This document shows, one piece after another, positions 1 to 6,313 of a stretch of DNA of 10,232 nucleotides. A program made the position numbers and the translations under genes. This stretch comes from JBNRMR01 sp050309705. GTDB lineage: Bacteria; Bacillota; Clostridia; Christensenellales; UBA1750. The notes beneath the pieces are model-generated. The model was given only the letters and a program-made list of their open reading frames with translations, did no database searches and had not been told where the DNA came from. Positions within the stretch are counted from its first letter, which is position 1. Each line of letters starts with the position of its first letter. The stretch lies in contig JBNRMR010000121.1 in assembly GCA_050309705.1 (NCBI GenBank), forward strand, positions 1 through 10,232, written 5' to 3'.

Positions 1-2
1 AT

Positions 3-22
3 TATAATGTGATTGCGCAATC
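3..22 (+). promoter_or_regulatory. TATAAT hexamer followed by a perfect 12-bp palindrome (possible operator)
   Basis: A TATAAT hexamer lies at 3-8. The perfect palindrome GATTGCGCAATC occupies 11-22, just where transcription from that -10 would begin. A palindrome over a start site is the usual layout of a repressor operator. The -35 region lies outside the window, so the promoter cannot be confirmed, and nothing coding follows closely. A chance palindrome is possible. Confidence 0.25.
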
Positions 23-80
23 GATATTTTCCTGGATTCAAGCATCCTTCCGGCATTTTAATGGGCGCAGGAAATATTTG

Positions 81-110
81 TTTTCAATTAAGGACATGTT
101 GTGATATAAT
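81..110 (+). promoter_or_regulatory. Probable promoter at the head of the repeat array
   Basis: A perfect -10 TATAAT at 105-110 is preceded by TG plus one base (102-104), giving an extended -10. A weak -35 TTTTCA lies at 81-86 with an 18-bp spacer. The -10 is the first nine bases of repeat unit 1. No gene starts within 300 bp except the capA-like gene at 470, so this is the best candidate for its promoter. It would give a leader of about 350 nt that contains the whole repeat array. Confidence 0.5.
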
Positions 111-140
111 AAGTTTAGCAATTTACGAAGGAAATAGCGG

Positions 141-170
141 GTGAGCGGGCCCGGAGGAAAGGCCGCTCAC
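141..170 (+). promoter_or_regulatory. Hairpin in repeat unit 1
   Basis: GTGAGCGG (141-148) pairs perfectly with CCGCTCAC (163-170). CC at 150-151 can add pairs with GG at 161-162 if one G bulges. The loop contains GGAGGAAA (153-160), a purine-rich stretch that resembles a ribosome binding site and also the GGA-in-loop sites bound by CsrA-type proteins. No T-tract follows, so it is not an intrinsic terminator. Confidence 0.6.
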
Positions 171-175
171 AAACA

Positions 176-184
176 TGATATAAT
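176..184 (+). promoter_or_regulatory. Second extended -10 motif (repeat unit 2)
   Basis: TGATATAAT is repeated exactly at 176-184. No recognisable -35 lies 16-18 bp upstream, so activity would depend on the extended TG element. The matching positions in unit 3 (TGATGTAAA at 250-258) and the stub (TGATATAAA at 324-332) have lost the last T of the -10, so they are probably weaker or dead. Confidence 0.35.
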
Positions 185-214
185 AAGTTTAGCAATTTAC
201 GAAGGAAATAGCGG

Positions 215-244
215 GTGGGCGGGCCCGGAGGAAAGGCCGCTCAC
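215..244 (+). promoter_or_regulatory. Hairpin in repeat unit 2
   Basis: This is the same structure as in unit 1: GTGGGCGG (215-222) against CCGCTCAC (237-244). The single base that separates units 1 and 2 turns an A-U pair into a G-U wobble, so the RNA stem survives. In unit 3 the 5' arm is replaced by CTCTT (290-294) and this stem is lost. Only a weaker AGCGG/CCGCT pairing (284-288 with 311-315) remains there. Confidence 0.55.
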
Positions 245-458
245 AAACATGATGTAAAGAGTTTAGCAATTTACGAAGGAAATAGCGGGCTCTTGGGCCC
301 GGAGGAAAGGCCGCTCACAAACATGATATAAAGAGTTTAGCTGTTTTTGAAGATAATCGCGAATCTCCGGCAAAACTATAATAGCCGTGGACAAGCGCAA
401 ATGTTGATTCATCAAAGAATTAACGTAAAACATAGAAATGATCATCATTTTCCTAAAC

Positions 459-467
459 GAGGTGGAG
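459..467 (+). promoter_or_regulatory. Ribosome binding site deciding the capA-like start
   Basis: GAGGTGGAG lies two bases before ATG 470, with its AGGTGG core at 460-465. The reading frame is open back to a TTG at 347, but nothing resembling a binding site precedes that codon. A hydrophobic anchor also begins shortly after Met 470, so 470 is the start. Confidence 0.8.
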
Positions 468-469
468 TT

Positions 470-1783
470 ATGTATAGAAAAAGCACCGCAGGAAGCAATA
501 AACGCTTGCTTATATTTATCGGGGTTGCCCTGGCCATAATAATCGGCCTTCTGGCGATAATCATCATCACGGCGCAAAACAACGCCGAAAAGACGAAGAT
601 ATACGCCATCGCCACCCTTTCCCCCTCCATGACTCCCGAGCCTGCCCTCACACCGGACCCCGGCGCACAAACCCCGACGGATATCCCGAGAGTCGACCTA
701 ACGCCCGATCCCGGGAATGAGGACACAATCAGCATCAACATTAAGGCCGTGGGCGATATCGCCATACAGACGGATGTGCTTGCAGGCGCATATGACAGCT
801 CCACCGGCGGCTACGACTTCACCAGGCTTTTCTCGAAGATCACCGACTCCCTCGAATCTGACTTTACCATCGCCTCTTTTGAAACCGTCACTTTGGACAC
901 GGCCACAGCCGCCTACAGCGGAAGAAACCAGTACAACACCCCGTTTTCAGTGATCGACGCCATGAAGGACGCGGGTATCGACGCGGTAACCCTTGCCAAC
1001 AGCCACATTTTGGACCACGGCATGGATGGCATCAGGCAGACCACCGCGAAGCTGGACGAGGCAGGCATCACACATTTCGGGGCATACAATTCCCAAGAGG
1101 AAGCTGACGCCAACCGCCTTCAACTGGTGGACGTAAAGGGAATCAAGATTGCCGTTTTGGCCTACACAGAGGATGTGCGCGGGAATCTGCAAAGCCTGAC
1201 CACGGCCCAGCAGAACTTTGCCGTCAACATCGCTAAGAGGGACGGTATTTTGGCTGACATTGGCCGGGCCAGAGAAAAGGGCGCCGAGGTTGTGATAGTC
1301 GCTTTGCACTGGGGAGAGCTCTTCACCAGCGATCCTTCTTCAAACATGAGGGGCCTTGCAGAGGCCATGCTCACTGCCGGGGCAGACGTGATTATAGGCA
1401 CCCACACTCAGATGGTGCAGCGCATCACCAACAAGACTGTTGACAGAAATGACGGCAGCCAGGCCCGAGGAATCGTGGCATACAGCCTGGGCAACTTCGT
1501 CTCCGAATACCGCGATGCTCGCCAGGACAGCAGCATAATCCTCAACATAAACATCGAGAAGGATGTGGCAAGCGGCGAGGTTACAGTCAATTCCCCCACC
1601 TACACCCCCACATGGATAGACAAGATATCCGAGAACGGCACATATATATTTGAAGTGGTAAAGATGCAGGATTATTATGACAGCGCCGGAACCATGTCCT
1701 TAGAAAGCCACACGCGTCTTAAGGCCGCCTGGAGCGAGATCACAGGGATCATAGACAGCGATGCCGCCACTTTGGCGGAGTGA
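470..1783 (+). CDS. CapA-family membrane-anchored protein (poly-gamma-glutamate synthesis/CapA-like, metallophosphatase fold)
   Basis: The product is 437 aa. A short basic N-terminus (residues 1-12) is followed by one hydrophobic segment (about 13-34) and a Pro/Thr-rich stretch (about 50-81) that probably spans the cell wall. The CapA domain then runs from about 87 to 395 and would face outwards. Family motifs in order are AVGD (93-96), FE (137-138), NSHxxDHG (177-184), HWGE (280-283), GTHTQ (310-314) and YSLGNF (338-343). CapA proteins take part in capsule or poly-gamma-glutamate synthesis and export, but many Firmicute members have no proven role. Two expected metal-site motifs are altered: NNH reads NSH, and the usual HPH reads HTQ. 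No capB or capC gene is adjacent, so a capsule role is not supported by context. The gene stands alone between the repeat array and a terminator. Family assignment is firm, substrate unknown. Confidence 0.9.
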   Translation: MYRKSTAGSNKRLLIFIGVALAIIIGLLAIIIITAQNNAEKTKIYAIATLSPSMTPEPALTPDPGAQTPTDIPRVDLTPDPGNEDTISINIKAVGDIAIQTDVLAGAYDSSTGGYDFTRLFSKITDSLESDFTIASFETVTLDTATAAYSGRNQYNTPFSVIDAMKDAGIDAVTLANSHILDHGMDGIRQTTAKLDEAGITHFGAYNSQEEADANRLQLVDVKGIKIAVLAYTEDVRGNLQSLTTAQQNFAVNIAKRDGILADIGRAREKGAEVVIVALHWGELFTSDPSSNMRGLAEAMLTAGADVIIGTHTQMVQRITNKTVDRNDGSQARGIVAYSLGNFVSEYRDARQDSSIILNINIEKDVASGEVTVNSPTYTPTWIDKISENGTYIFEVVKMQDYYDSAGTMSLESHTRLKAAWSEITGIIDSDAATLAE

Positions 1784-1817
1784 TCGGCAAAAAGTTAAGC
1801 ATAAACACTCACAATCA

Positions 1818-1859
1818 GCCCTGCGCCCTGTAAAAAGTCCGGCGCGGGGCTTTTCTTTT
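1818..1859 (+). terminator. Intrinsic terminator after the capA-like gene
   Basis: GCCCTGCGCC (1818-1827) pairs with GGCGCGGGGC (1841-1850) over ten pairs, one of them G-U. The loop is 13 nt and TTTTCTTTT (1851-1859) follows directly. It lies 34 bp past the stop codon and separates this gene from the next operon. Confidence 0.85.
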
Positions 1860-1861
1860 GA

Positions 1862-1890
1862 TTGTTTTCAGGTTCGGTTGATGATATAAT
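1862..1890 (+). promoter_or_regulatory. Promoter of the moxR operon
   Basis: A -35 TTGTTT at 1862-1867, a 17-bp spacer and a perfect -10 TATAAT at 1885-1890 are present. TG sits one base before the -10, giving the same extended TGATATAAT seen in the repeat array. It starts just after the preceding terminator and would give a leader of roughly 50 nt before ATG 1951. Confidence 0.7.
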
Positions 1891-1937
1891 TAATTCTATC
1901 TGAAAGATATCAGCAAAAACGCAATAGCTATGAAAAT

Positions 1938-1941
1938 GAGG
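1938..1941 (+). promoter_or_regulatory. Ribosome binding site favouring ATG 1951 for moxR
   Basis: GAGG at 1938-1941 lies nine bases before ATG 1951. The earlier in-frame ATGs at 1930 and 1936 have no purine-rich site upstream. The choice adds or removes only seven residues. Confidence 0.5.
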
Positions 1942-1950
1942 CCTTCAAAA

Positions 1951-2889
1951 ATGATATATGAACTTGCACAAAATGTGAAAAAGAACGTGGCCAAAGTCAT
2001 CGTGGGCAAAGACGACATAATCGAGCTGGTGCTTGCCGCTGTTTTGGCAAAAGGCCACGTGCTCTTGGAGGACGTTCCCGGCACGGGAAAGACGGTGATG
2101 GCAAAATCGCTTTCCCGCTCCATAGACTGCGAATTCAAGCGCATACAGTTCACGCCTGATCTGCTCCCCTCCGATGTGACGGGTCTGAGCGTTTTTAACC
2201 AGCAAAAGCTTACCTTTGAGTTTAAAAAGGGCGCAATATTCGCCGGCGTTGTGCTGGCGGACGAGATCAACCGCGCCACACCGAGAACTCAGTCGGCCCT
2301 TTTGGAGTGCATGGAGGAGCGGCAAGTCACGGTTGATGGCAATACCTACGCCCTTCCCGCGCCCTTCATCGTGGTGGCGACTCAAAACCCGGTGGAAATT
2401 CAGGGCACCTTTCCCCTGCCGGAAGCCCAGCTTGACCGCTTCATGGTTCGCCTTAAGATGGGCTATCCGGACACGGAAGGCTCCGTCGGCATACTTGACC
2501 GCTTCATAAACGATGATCCCTTGGAGGAGCTTTCCCCGGTTGTCAGCGCCCAGCAGATTGTCAAGGCCCAAGAGGAAATAAAAAGGGTGCATGTTTCCCC
2601 CGCCATTATGGAATATATAGTGAGCCTTTGCGAAACTTCCCGGAAAATGGAACAGGTCACATTGGGCGTGAGCCCCAGGGGCGCCCTGGCCTTGATGCGG
2701 GCCAGCCAGGCCTATGCCGCCCTTCAAAACCGCGACTATGTCACCCCCGACGATGTCAAAAAGCTGGCAATCCCCGTCATGGCCCATAGGGTGATCGTAA
2801 GGGGTGCATATGGTCGAGCGGACAAGTCCGAGGAAGTGATCGCCCAGATATTGCGGCAAACCCCCGTCCCCACGGAAGCCCCCCTTTAG
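1951..2889 (+). CDS. moxR: MoxR-family AAA+ ATPase
   Basis: The product is 312 aa from ATG 1951, or 319 aa if ATG 1930 is used. MoxR proteins are cytoplasmic AAA+ ATPases thought to act as chaperones that activate or assemble partner proteins, commonly encoded beside DUF58 and vWA or transglutaminase-like membrane proteins. The ATPase core is complete: Walker A GTGKT (44-48), Walker B LADE (102-105) with the MoxR-typical INRA following, sensor-1 region ATQNP (143-147), DRF (162-164) as the arginine-finger region, and sensor-2 SPRG (241-244). The C-terminal helical lid runs to about 300. Length is normal for the family. It is the first gene of a three-gene operon, and the DUF58 gene starts 36 bp after its stop. 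Its partner protein and substrate are inferred from gene order only. Confidence 0.93.
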   Translation: MIYELAQNVKKNVAKVIVGKDDIIELVLAAVLAKGHVLLEDVPGTGKTVMAKSLSRSIDCEFKRIQFTPDLLPSDVTGLSVFNQQKLTFEFKKGAIFAGVVLADEINRATPRTQSALLECMEERQVTVDGNTYALPAPFIVVATQNPVEIQGTFPLPEAQLDRFMVRLKMGYPDTEGSVGILDRFINDDPLEELSPVVSAQQIVKAQEEIKRVHVSPAIMEYIVSLCETSRKMEQVTLGVSPRGALALMRASQAYAALQNRDYVTPDDVKKLAIPVMAHRVIVRGAYGRADKSEEVIAQILRQTPVPTEAPL

Positions 2890-2925
2890 GGCGCCTTTTG
2901 CAGAATAAAAGGAAAGAGAGAAAGA

Positions 2926-4002
2926 ATGCAAAATGTATTTTGGGTGGCCGCCAGCGCGCTGATACTTATTGGGGTGCAGATAATACTGCTTGGCCACTTT
3001 TCTGTCAGCAGAGTCACATATCGGCGCTATTTCACAAAGAGCAAGCTCTTTGAAGGCGAGGAGATGGAGATGGTGGAGATCATCGCCAACAATAAGCTGC
3101 TGCCCGCGCCGTGGATATTGGTGGAATCCCGAGTGCCTAAGGAGCTGAGCATAGTGGGCGCAAAGCAGGACCTGGACGTGGAGGGCGAGCTTTACCACCG
3201 CTCCGCCTTCACGCTTTCTCCCTTTCAGCAGATAACCCGCCGTCACAGGGTGAAGTGCGTGAGCCGCGGCCACTACAGAGCGACATCGGCGGTGCTGACG
3301 GGAGGAGATCTCCTGGGGATATACAAACAAACGGCAAACGCGCAGCTTGAAAGCTCCGTCACGGTTTATCCCGCGCCAATAAATGCACAGAACATTCCCC
3401 TTCCCTCTCTTAAGTGGCAGGGGGATCTTATCGTAAAAAGATACATACTCCCCGATGTGTTCATATACGGGGGCATCCGCGACTATGCCATGGGCGATCC
3501 CATGAAGTCCATCCACTGGGGCGCCTCCGCCGCCACGGGCAGCCTTAAGGTCAAGCAGTTTGACTTCACCGCCTCGCCAAAGCTGCTGATGATCCTCAAC
3601 ACTCAGCCTGCGGAAAATGTCTGGGGGGAAATACCCATGGCTGACCGTCCGCTGATAGAGGAGGGCATCAGAGTGGCCACGTCCATTGCACTGCATCTGC
3701 TCAATAGCGGCGTTGAGGTGGGTTTTGCCACCAATGGCGCCATGATAGACAGCAAGGAGGATGTTTTCATCAGCCCTTCATGCAGCTACGAGCAAAGGGA
3801 AGTTCTGCTGGACTGCTTTGCCAAGCTGCGTGTCACAAGAAAACATAGCTTCCATCAGTTTCTGGCGGATCTTCCCCCCTTTAAGGAGCATGATGTGCTG
3901 TTGATCACCTGCTATCGCTCACAGCTTTTGGACGATATCTGCGCGGACATTGCCCTTCGTGGCAACAGCATCGACTACTACATGCTGAAGGAGGATGCGT
4001 GA
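2926..4002 (+). CDS. DUF58 domain-containing protein
   Basis: The product is 358 aa. There is one hydrophobic segment at the N-terminus (about 4-23), an intermediate region rich in beta-strand-like sequence (about 40-160), and then the DUF58 signature: RDY at 185-187, GD at 190-191, K194 and IHW at 196-198, followed by SLKVKQF (206-212). After it, LLMILNT (220-226) begins a region with the alternating pattern of a vWA-like fold that runs to the C-terminus. Function in the family is unknown, but the moxR-DUF58 pairing is one of the commonest conserved gene pairs in bacteria. Many relatives have two N-terminal membrane helices and only one is evident here. A purine-rich stretch (2907-2920) supplies the binding site for ATG 2926. 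The stop codon overlaps the next start, so translation is probably coupled. Confidence 0.9.
   Translation: MQNVFWVAASALILIGVQIILLGHFSVSRVTYRRYFTKSKLFEGEEMEMVEIIANNKLLPAPWILVESRVPKELSIVGAKQDLDVEGELYHRSAFTLSPFQQITRRHRVKCVSRGHYRATSAVLTGGDLLGIYKQTANAQLESSVTVYPAPINAQNIPLPSLKWQGDLIVKRYILPDVFIYGGIRDYAMGDPMKSIHWGASAATGSLKVKQFDFTASPKLLMILNTQPAENVWGEIPMADRPLIEEGIRVATSIALHLLNSGVEVGFATNGAMIDSKEDVFISPSCSYEQREVLLDCFAKLRVTRKHSFHQFLADLPPFKEHDVLLITCYRSQLLDDICADIALRGNSIDYYMLKEDA
3988..3994 (+). promoter_or_regulatory. Strong ribosome binding site inside the DUF58 gene
   Basis: AAGGAGG ends four bases before GTG 3999. The GTG start and the upstream TGA stop share four bases (GTGA, 3999-4002). This site fixes the unusual GTG start. 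The ATG at 3995 is in another frame that stops after a few codons. Confidence 0.8.
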
Positions 4003-5267
4003 AATTGGCTGAAAACAAAGCGAAAAGCAGATTCTGGCGCGTTCTTTTCGCGCCCTATGAGGCACTTTCATTCTTCCCCTTCTATCTGCTGATAAGCGAG
4101 CTTTTTAAAACCGGTCTTCCTCTTTACTGCGCATATGCGCTGCTGCTGGCGGTGTCGGCGTATGTGGCGGGGCTTTCGTCCCGCTCTTCGAAGCTGCTTT
4201 TGGGGTTTCCCGTGTTTGCAGCTTTAACAGCAGGCTTTTGGCTGGTTGCCGGCGCTTCCCTGGGCACTGCTTTGGCGGTGATTCTGGGCCTGGTCATGTT
4301 TTTATACTGCCTTTTTATCTGCACAAAGCCCAACGACCAGGTTTATAGGGGCGCGCATCTGGTGCTGCCCGCAGCGTCATATCTTTTGATATACATGCTC
4401 ATGTTCGCCAGCTACATTGAAAACTACCACCTTTTGGGTTATGGCGGCATGATATTCATCTGCATAACGCTGCCGCTTTACAACTTCTACGCCACCGCCT
4501 CAAGCGTTTCGGTGCGCAGGGGTGCGTCAAGGCGAATGAGGGCCTTAAACGCCGGCTATACGCTGGTGGTGGTCGCGCTCATTCTGGCTTTGGCGAACAT
4601 TGCCGTGCTTAGGAGCTATTTTGTGCTGCTTTTCCAAAGCATCGCCCTGTTCATATTCTGGCTCTTGGATATACTTTCAGGAGGCCAGGGAGACTCCGCT
4701 ATCGGTGGTGACGGCGGAGGTTCGGGCATCCCTCCAGAACTGATTGAGGGGGCAAAAAGCAGCCGCCTTTGGGACATCCTGGGGCTGATCATGCAGTGGC
4801 TGGTGGTGGCGGCCCTTATCGTCGGCATTGTTTTGGGCCTATACTTTGGCGGCAGATGGCTTTACCGCTTCATTAAGAAAAAGCTGGGCATATTCCTTGA
4901 CGCCTATAGCGATGGCTATGCCGACGAAACTCAAACCCTTAAAACCATCAAAGAGGCCGGCGACGAATTCATGAACACATTCGTCGAAAGGGTCAAAAAG
5001 CTCCTTGCCCGCCCCATAAACTGGGAGAAGCTTTCAATGAAGGAAAAGATCCGCTATGTCTATCAGGTGCTTCTTCAAAGGGCGGAAGCGGTGGGCGTGG
5101 ACGCAAGCTGCATGACGCCTAGCGAGCTTATGGATGTCTCCAAGCTGCAGCTACACGGCGACAGGGAGCTTTTCCGTCAAAGCTACGACGAGGCCAGGTA
5201 TTCCACCCATGAAATAAGTCCTGAGCAGGTGAACAACGCGAAAACCATCCTCCACAGCAAAAAATAG
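3999..5267 (+). CDS. Polytopic membrane protein with DUF4129-like C-terminus (TgpA-like, without transglutaminase domain)
   Basis: The product is 422 aa and starts at GTG. I count about eight hydrophobic segments in the first 225 residues (roughly 22-37, 43-57, 66-83, 87-107, 120-138, 146-163, 184-203 and 205-225). A glycine-rich loop follows (about 226-256, with runs such as GGDGGGSG), then one more membrane helix (about 257-282) and a soluble C-terminal domain. That domain contains RYVYQVLLQRAEAVG (351-365), MTPSEL (372-377) and YDEARYS (395-401), which resemble the DUF4129 region at the end of TgpA-type transglutaminases. Such proteins usually carry a large extracytoplasmic Cys-His-Asp domain between the penultimate and last helices; here only the short loop occupies that place. 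Third gene of the operon. The DUF4129 match is by eye. It is probably a membrane partner or scaffold for the MoxR/DUF58 pair. Confidence 0.75.
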   Translation: MKLAENKAKSRFWRVLFAPYEALSFFPFYLLISELFKTGLPLYCAYALLLAVSAYVAGLSSRSSKLLLGFPVFAALTAGFWLVAGASLGTALAVILGLVMFLYCLFICTKPNDQVYRGAHLVLPAASYLLIYMLMFASYIENYHLLGYGGMIFICITLPLYNFYATASSVSVRRGASRRMRALNAGYTLVVVALILALANIAVLRSYFVLLFQSIALFIFWLLDILSGGQGDSAIGGDGGGSGIPPELIEGAKSSRLWDILGLIMQWLVVAALIVGIVLGLYFGGRWLYRFIKKKLGIFLDAYSDGYADETQTLKTIKEAGDEFMNTFVERVKKLLARPINWEKLSMKEKIRYVYQVLLQRAEAVGVDASCMTPSELMDVSKLQLHGDRELFRQSYDEARYSTHEISPEQVNNAKTILHSKK

Positions 5268-5300
5268 TCTTTCAACGCCATCCTTTAATGTCTAAAAACA

Positions 5301-5334
5301 AAAAGCGGGAGCCACTCTTTGCGGCTCCCGTTTT
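5301..5334. terminator. Bidirectional intrinsic terminator between convergent units
   Basis: CGGGAGCC (5306-5313) pairs perfectly with GGCTCCCG (5323-5330) around a 9-nt loop. TTTT follows on the plus strand. On the minus strand the other side reads as a T-rich tail (complement of the A-rich 5293-5304). It lies 38 bp after the plus-strand operon and 38 bp past the stop of the minus-strand aldo/keto reductase gene, so one hairpin can serve both. Confidence 0.85.
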
Positions 5335-5371
5335 GCGCCATGTTTTTAAAAATTAGGAAAGCTGAGATAAA

Positions 5372-6223
5372 TCAGAAGGGTCTTGTGTCAGGATCTCTGA
5401 AAGTTATATCCTCAGCAGAAAGCCCTGATATCAGCTCCATCTCATCGTCTGAAAGAGTGAAGTCGAATATCTGAGCGTTGGAGACAATGCGTTCTTTGGT
5501 CACGCTCTTTGGCAGCGGCAGGAAGCCGTTTTGCAGGCTCCAACGGAGCAGAAGCTGCGCAGGGGTTCTCCCATTCGCCTCGGCAAGCCGCACAAGTTCA
5601 GGCAGGCCCAAAAGCGCACCCGTCCCAAGGGGGCTGTATGCCTGCAGCAATATTCCCCGCTTTTTGCAGTAGTCAATGGTGGGCTGGTGAGCGTCTCCCG
5701 GGCAAAGGCGTATCTGGTTCACCGCGGGCTCCATCCTCTCGGTCTTTTTAAGCTCCTCCAAGTGGTGGGGCAGGAAGTTGCTCACACCTATGGCGCGAAC
5801 CTTTCCGTCACTCACGGCGTCCTCCATGGCCCGCCATGTTTCAGCGTTGCTTTGCTGCCAGGTGCTCCTGAACAGCTTCGGCGCCGGCCAGTGTATCAGC
5901 AAAAGGTCAATATAATCGGTGCCAAGAAGCATAATTGACTTATCTATCTGCGAAATGGTCTGATCATATCCGCGGACATAATTGGGGATTTTAGTGTTTA
6001 TAAAAAGCGATTTGCGGTCAATTCCGCTCTCTTGAACCGCCCTTCCAACGCTGCTTTCGTTGTCATAGGCGGCCGCGGTGTCGATATGGACATATCCGCA
6101 TTCCAGCGCCGCGGCGACGGAGTCCACAGCTATGCTTCCATCGGGAACCTGCCATGTGCCAAAGCCCACGCAGGGTATCTGAACGCCATTGTTGAGCACA
6201 TATGTATCCTTTAAGTTGCGCAT
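5372..6223 (-). CDS. Aldo/keto reductase (AKR5-like)
   Basis: The product is 283 aa, a normal length for the bacterial AKR5 group. These are cytosolic NADPH-dependent oxidoreductases with a TIM-barrel fold that reduce aldehydes or ketones, for example 2,5-diketo-gluconate or methylglyoxal. The catalytic tetrad is intact: Asp48, Tyr53, Lys78 and His111 (in HWP). Further family marks are GFGTWQV (20-26), GVSNF (146-150), NQ at 169-170, AYSPLG (195-200) and the cofactor phosphate-binding region LPKSVTKERI (237-246). One unusual stretch follows NQI: RLCPGDAHQ, where relatives usually have an EYHP- or EFHP-type sequence. This lies near the active-site mouth and may alter specificity. GGAGG (6231-6235 complement) sits seven bases before the ATG. 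It lies 90 bp downstream of the BNR-propeller gene with no clear terminator between, so the two may be co-transcribed. The substrate cannot be told from sequence. Confidence 0.93.
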   Translation of the reverse strand: MRNLKDTYVLNNGVQIPCVGFGTWQVPDGSIAVDSVAAALECGYVHIDTAAAYDNESSVGRAVQESGIDRKSLFINTKIPNYVRGYDQTISQIDKSIMLLGTDYIDLLLIHWPAPKLFRSTWQQSNAETWRAMEDAVSDGKVRAIGVSNFLPHHLEELKKTERMEPAVNQIRLCPGDAHQPTIDYCKKRGILLQAYSPLGTGALLGLPELVRLAEANGRTPAQLLLRWSLQNGFLPLPKSVTKERIVSNAQIFDFTLSDDEMELISGLSAEDITFRDPDTRPF

Positions 6224-6242
6224 AATAACACCTCCATAGTTC

Positions 6243-6271
6243 AGTATAGCTTGTTAAATGAAATTAAGCAA
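6243..6271 (-). promoter_or_regulatory. Possible promoter of the aldo/keto reductase gene
   Basis: Read on the minus strand, TTGCTT (complement of 6266-6271), a 17-bp spacer and TATACT (complement of 6243-6248) form a moderate promoter. The expected start would fall around 6236, almost on the ribosome binding site, giving a very short leader. Read-through from the upstream gene is an alternative. Confidence 0.35.
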
Positions 6272-6313
6272 ACCTTCGCTGCTCATATCTCAACTTTCCT
6301 ATAGTGCAAGCGG

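Larger units (their letters stand above)
102..341 (+). repeat. 74-bp tandem direct repeat, 3.2 copies
   Basis: Three contiguous units of exactly 74 bp lie at 102-175, 176-249 and 250-323. An 18-bp fourth start (324-341) follows and then diverges. Units 1 and 2 differ at one base (144 versus 218, A to G). Unit 3 differs from unit 1 in only two places: the -10 region (254, 258 and 259) and a solid 5-base block (TGAGC at 142-146 versus CTCTT at 290-294). Every other position is identical, which suggests recent duplication or gene conversion. Each unit has an AT-rich first part with a TGATATAAT-like motif, a GAAGGAAA purine stretch, and a GC-rich segment with dyad symmetry. There are no spacers, so this is not a CRISPR array. 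I recognise no named repeat family. Confidence 0.95.

Noticed and set aside
150..170. Resemblance of the GGAGGAAAGG segment to the conserved GAGGAAAGTCC core of RNase P RNA
   Set aside because: The match is about eight bases, the following bases differ, and no other conserved RNase P element is found within the 74-bp unit.
102..341. CRISPR array
   Set aside because: The 74-bp units are directly contiguous with no variable spacers, and no cas gene is present.
377..382. Isolated TATAAT before the CapA-like gene
   Set aside because: No -35 element lies at 16-18 bp and no TG extension is present. A TTGAAG at 347-352 is 24 bp away, which is too far.
347..469. In-frame N-terminal extension of the CapA-like protein from TTG 347
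   Set aside because: There is no ribosome binding site before it, the encoded 41 residues have no recognisable character, and ATG 470 has a good site followed by a normal membrane anchor.
1945..3696. A 583-codon open frame on the minus strand across the MoxR and DUF58 genes
   Set aside because: It lies opposite two strongly conserved plus-strand genes, its translation is rich in His, Gly and Arg with no recognisable motif, and it has no promoter or ribosome binding site. It is a composition shadow.
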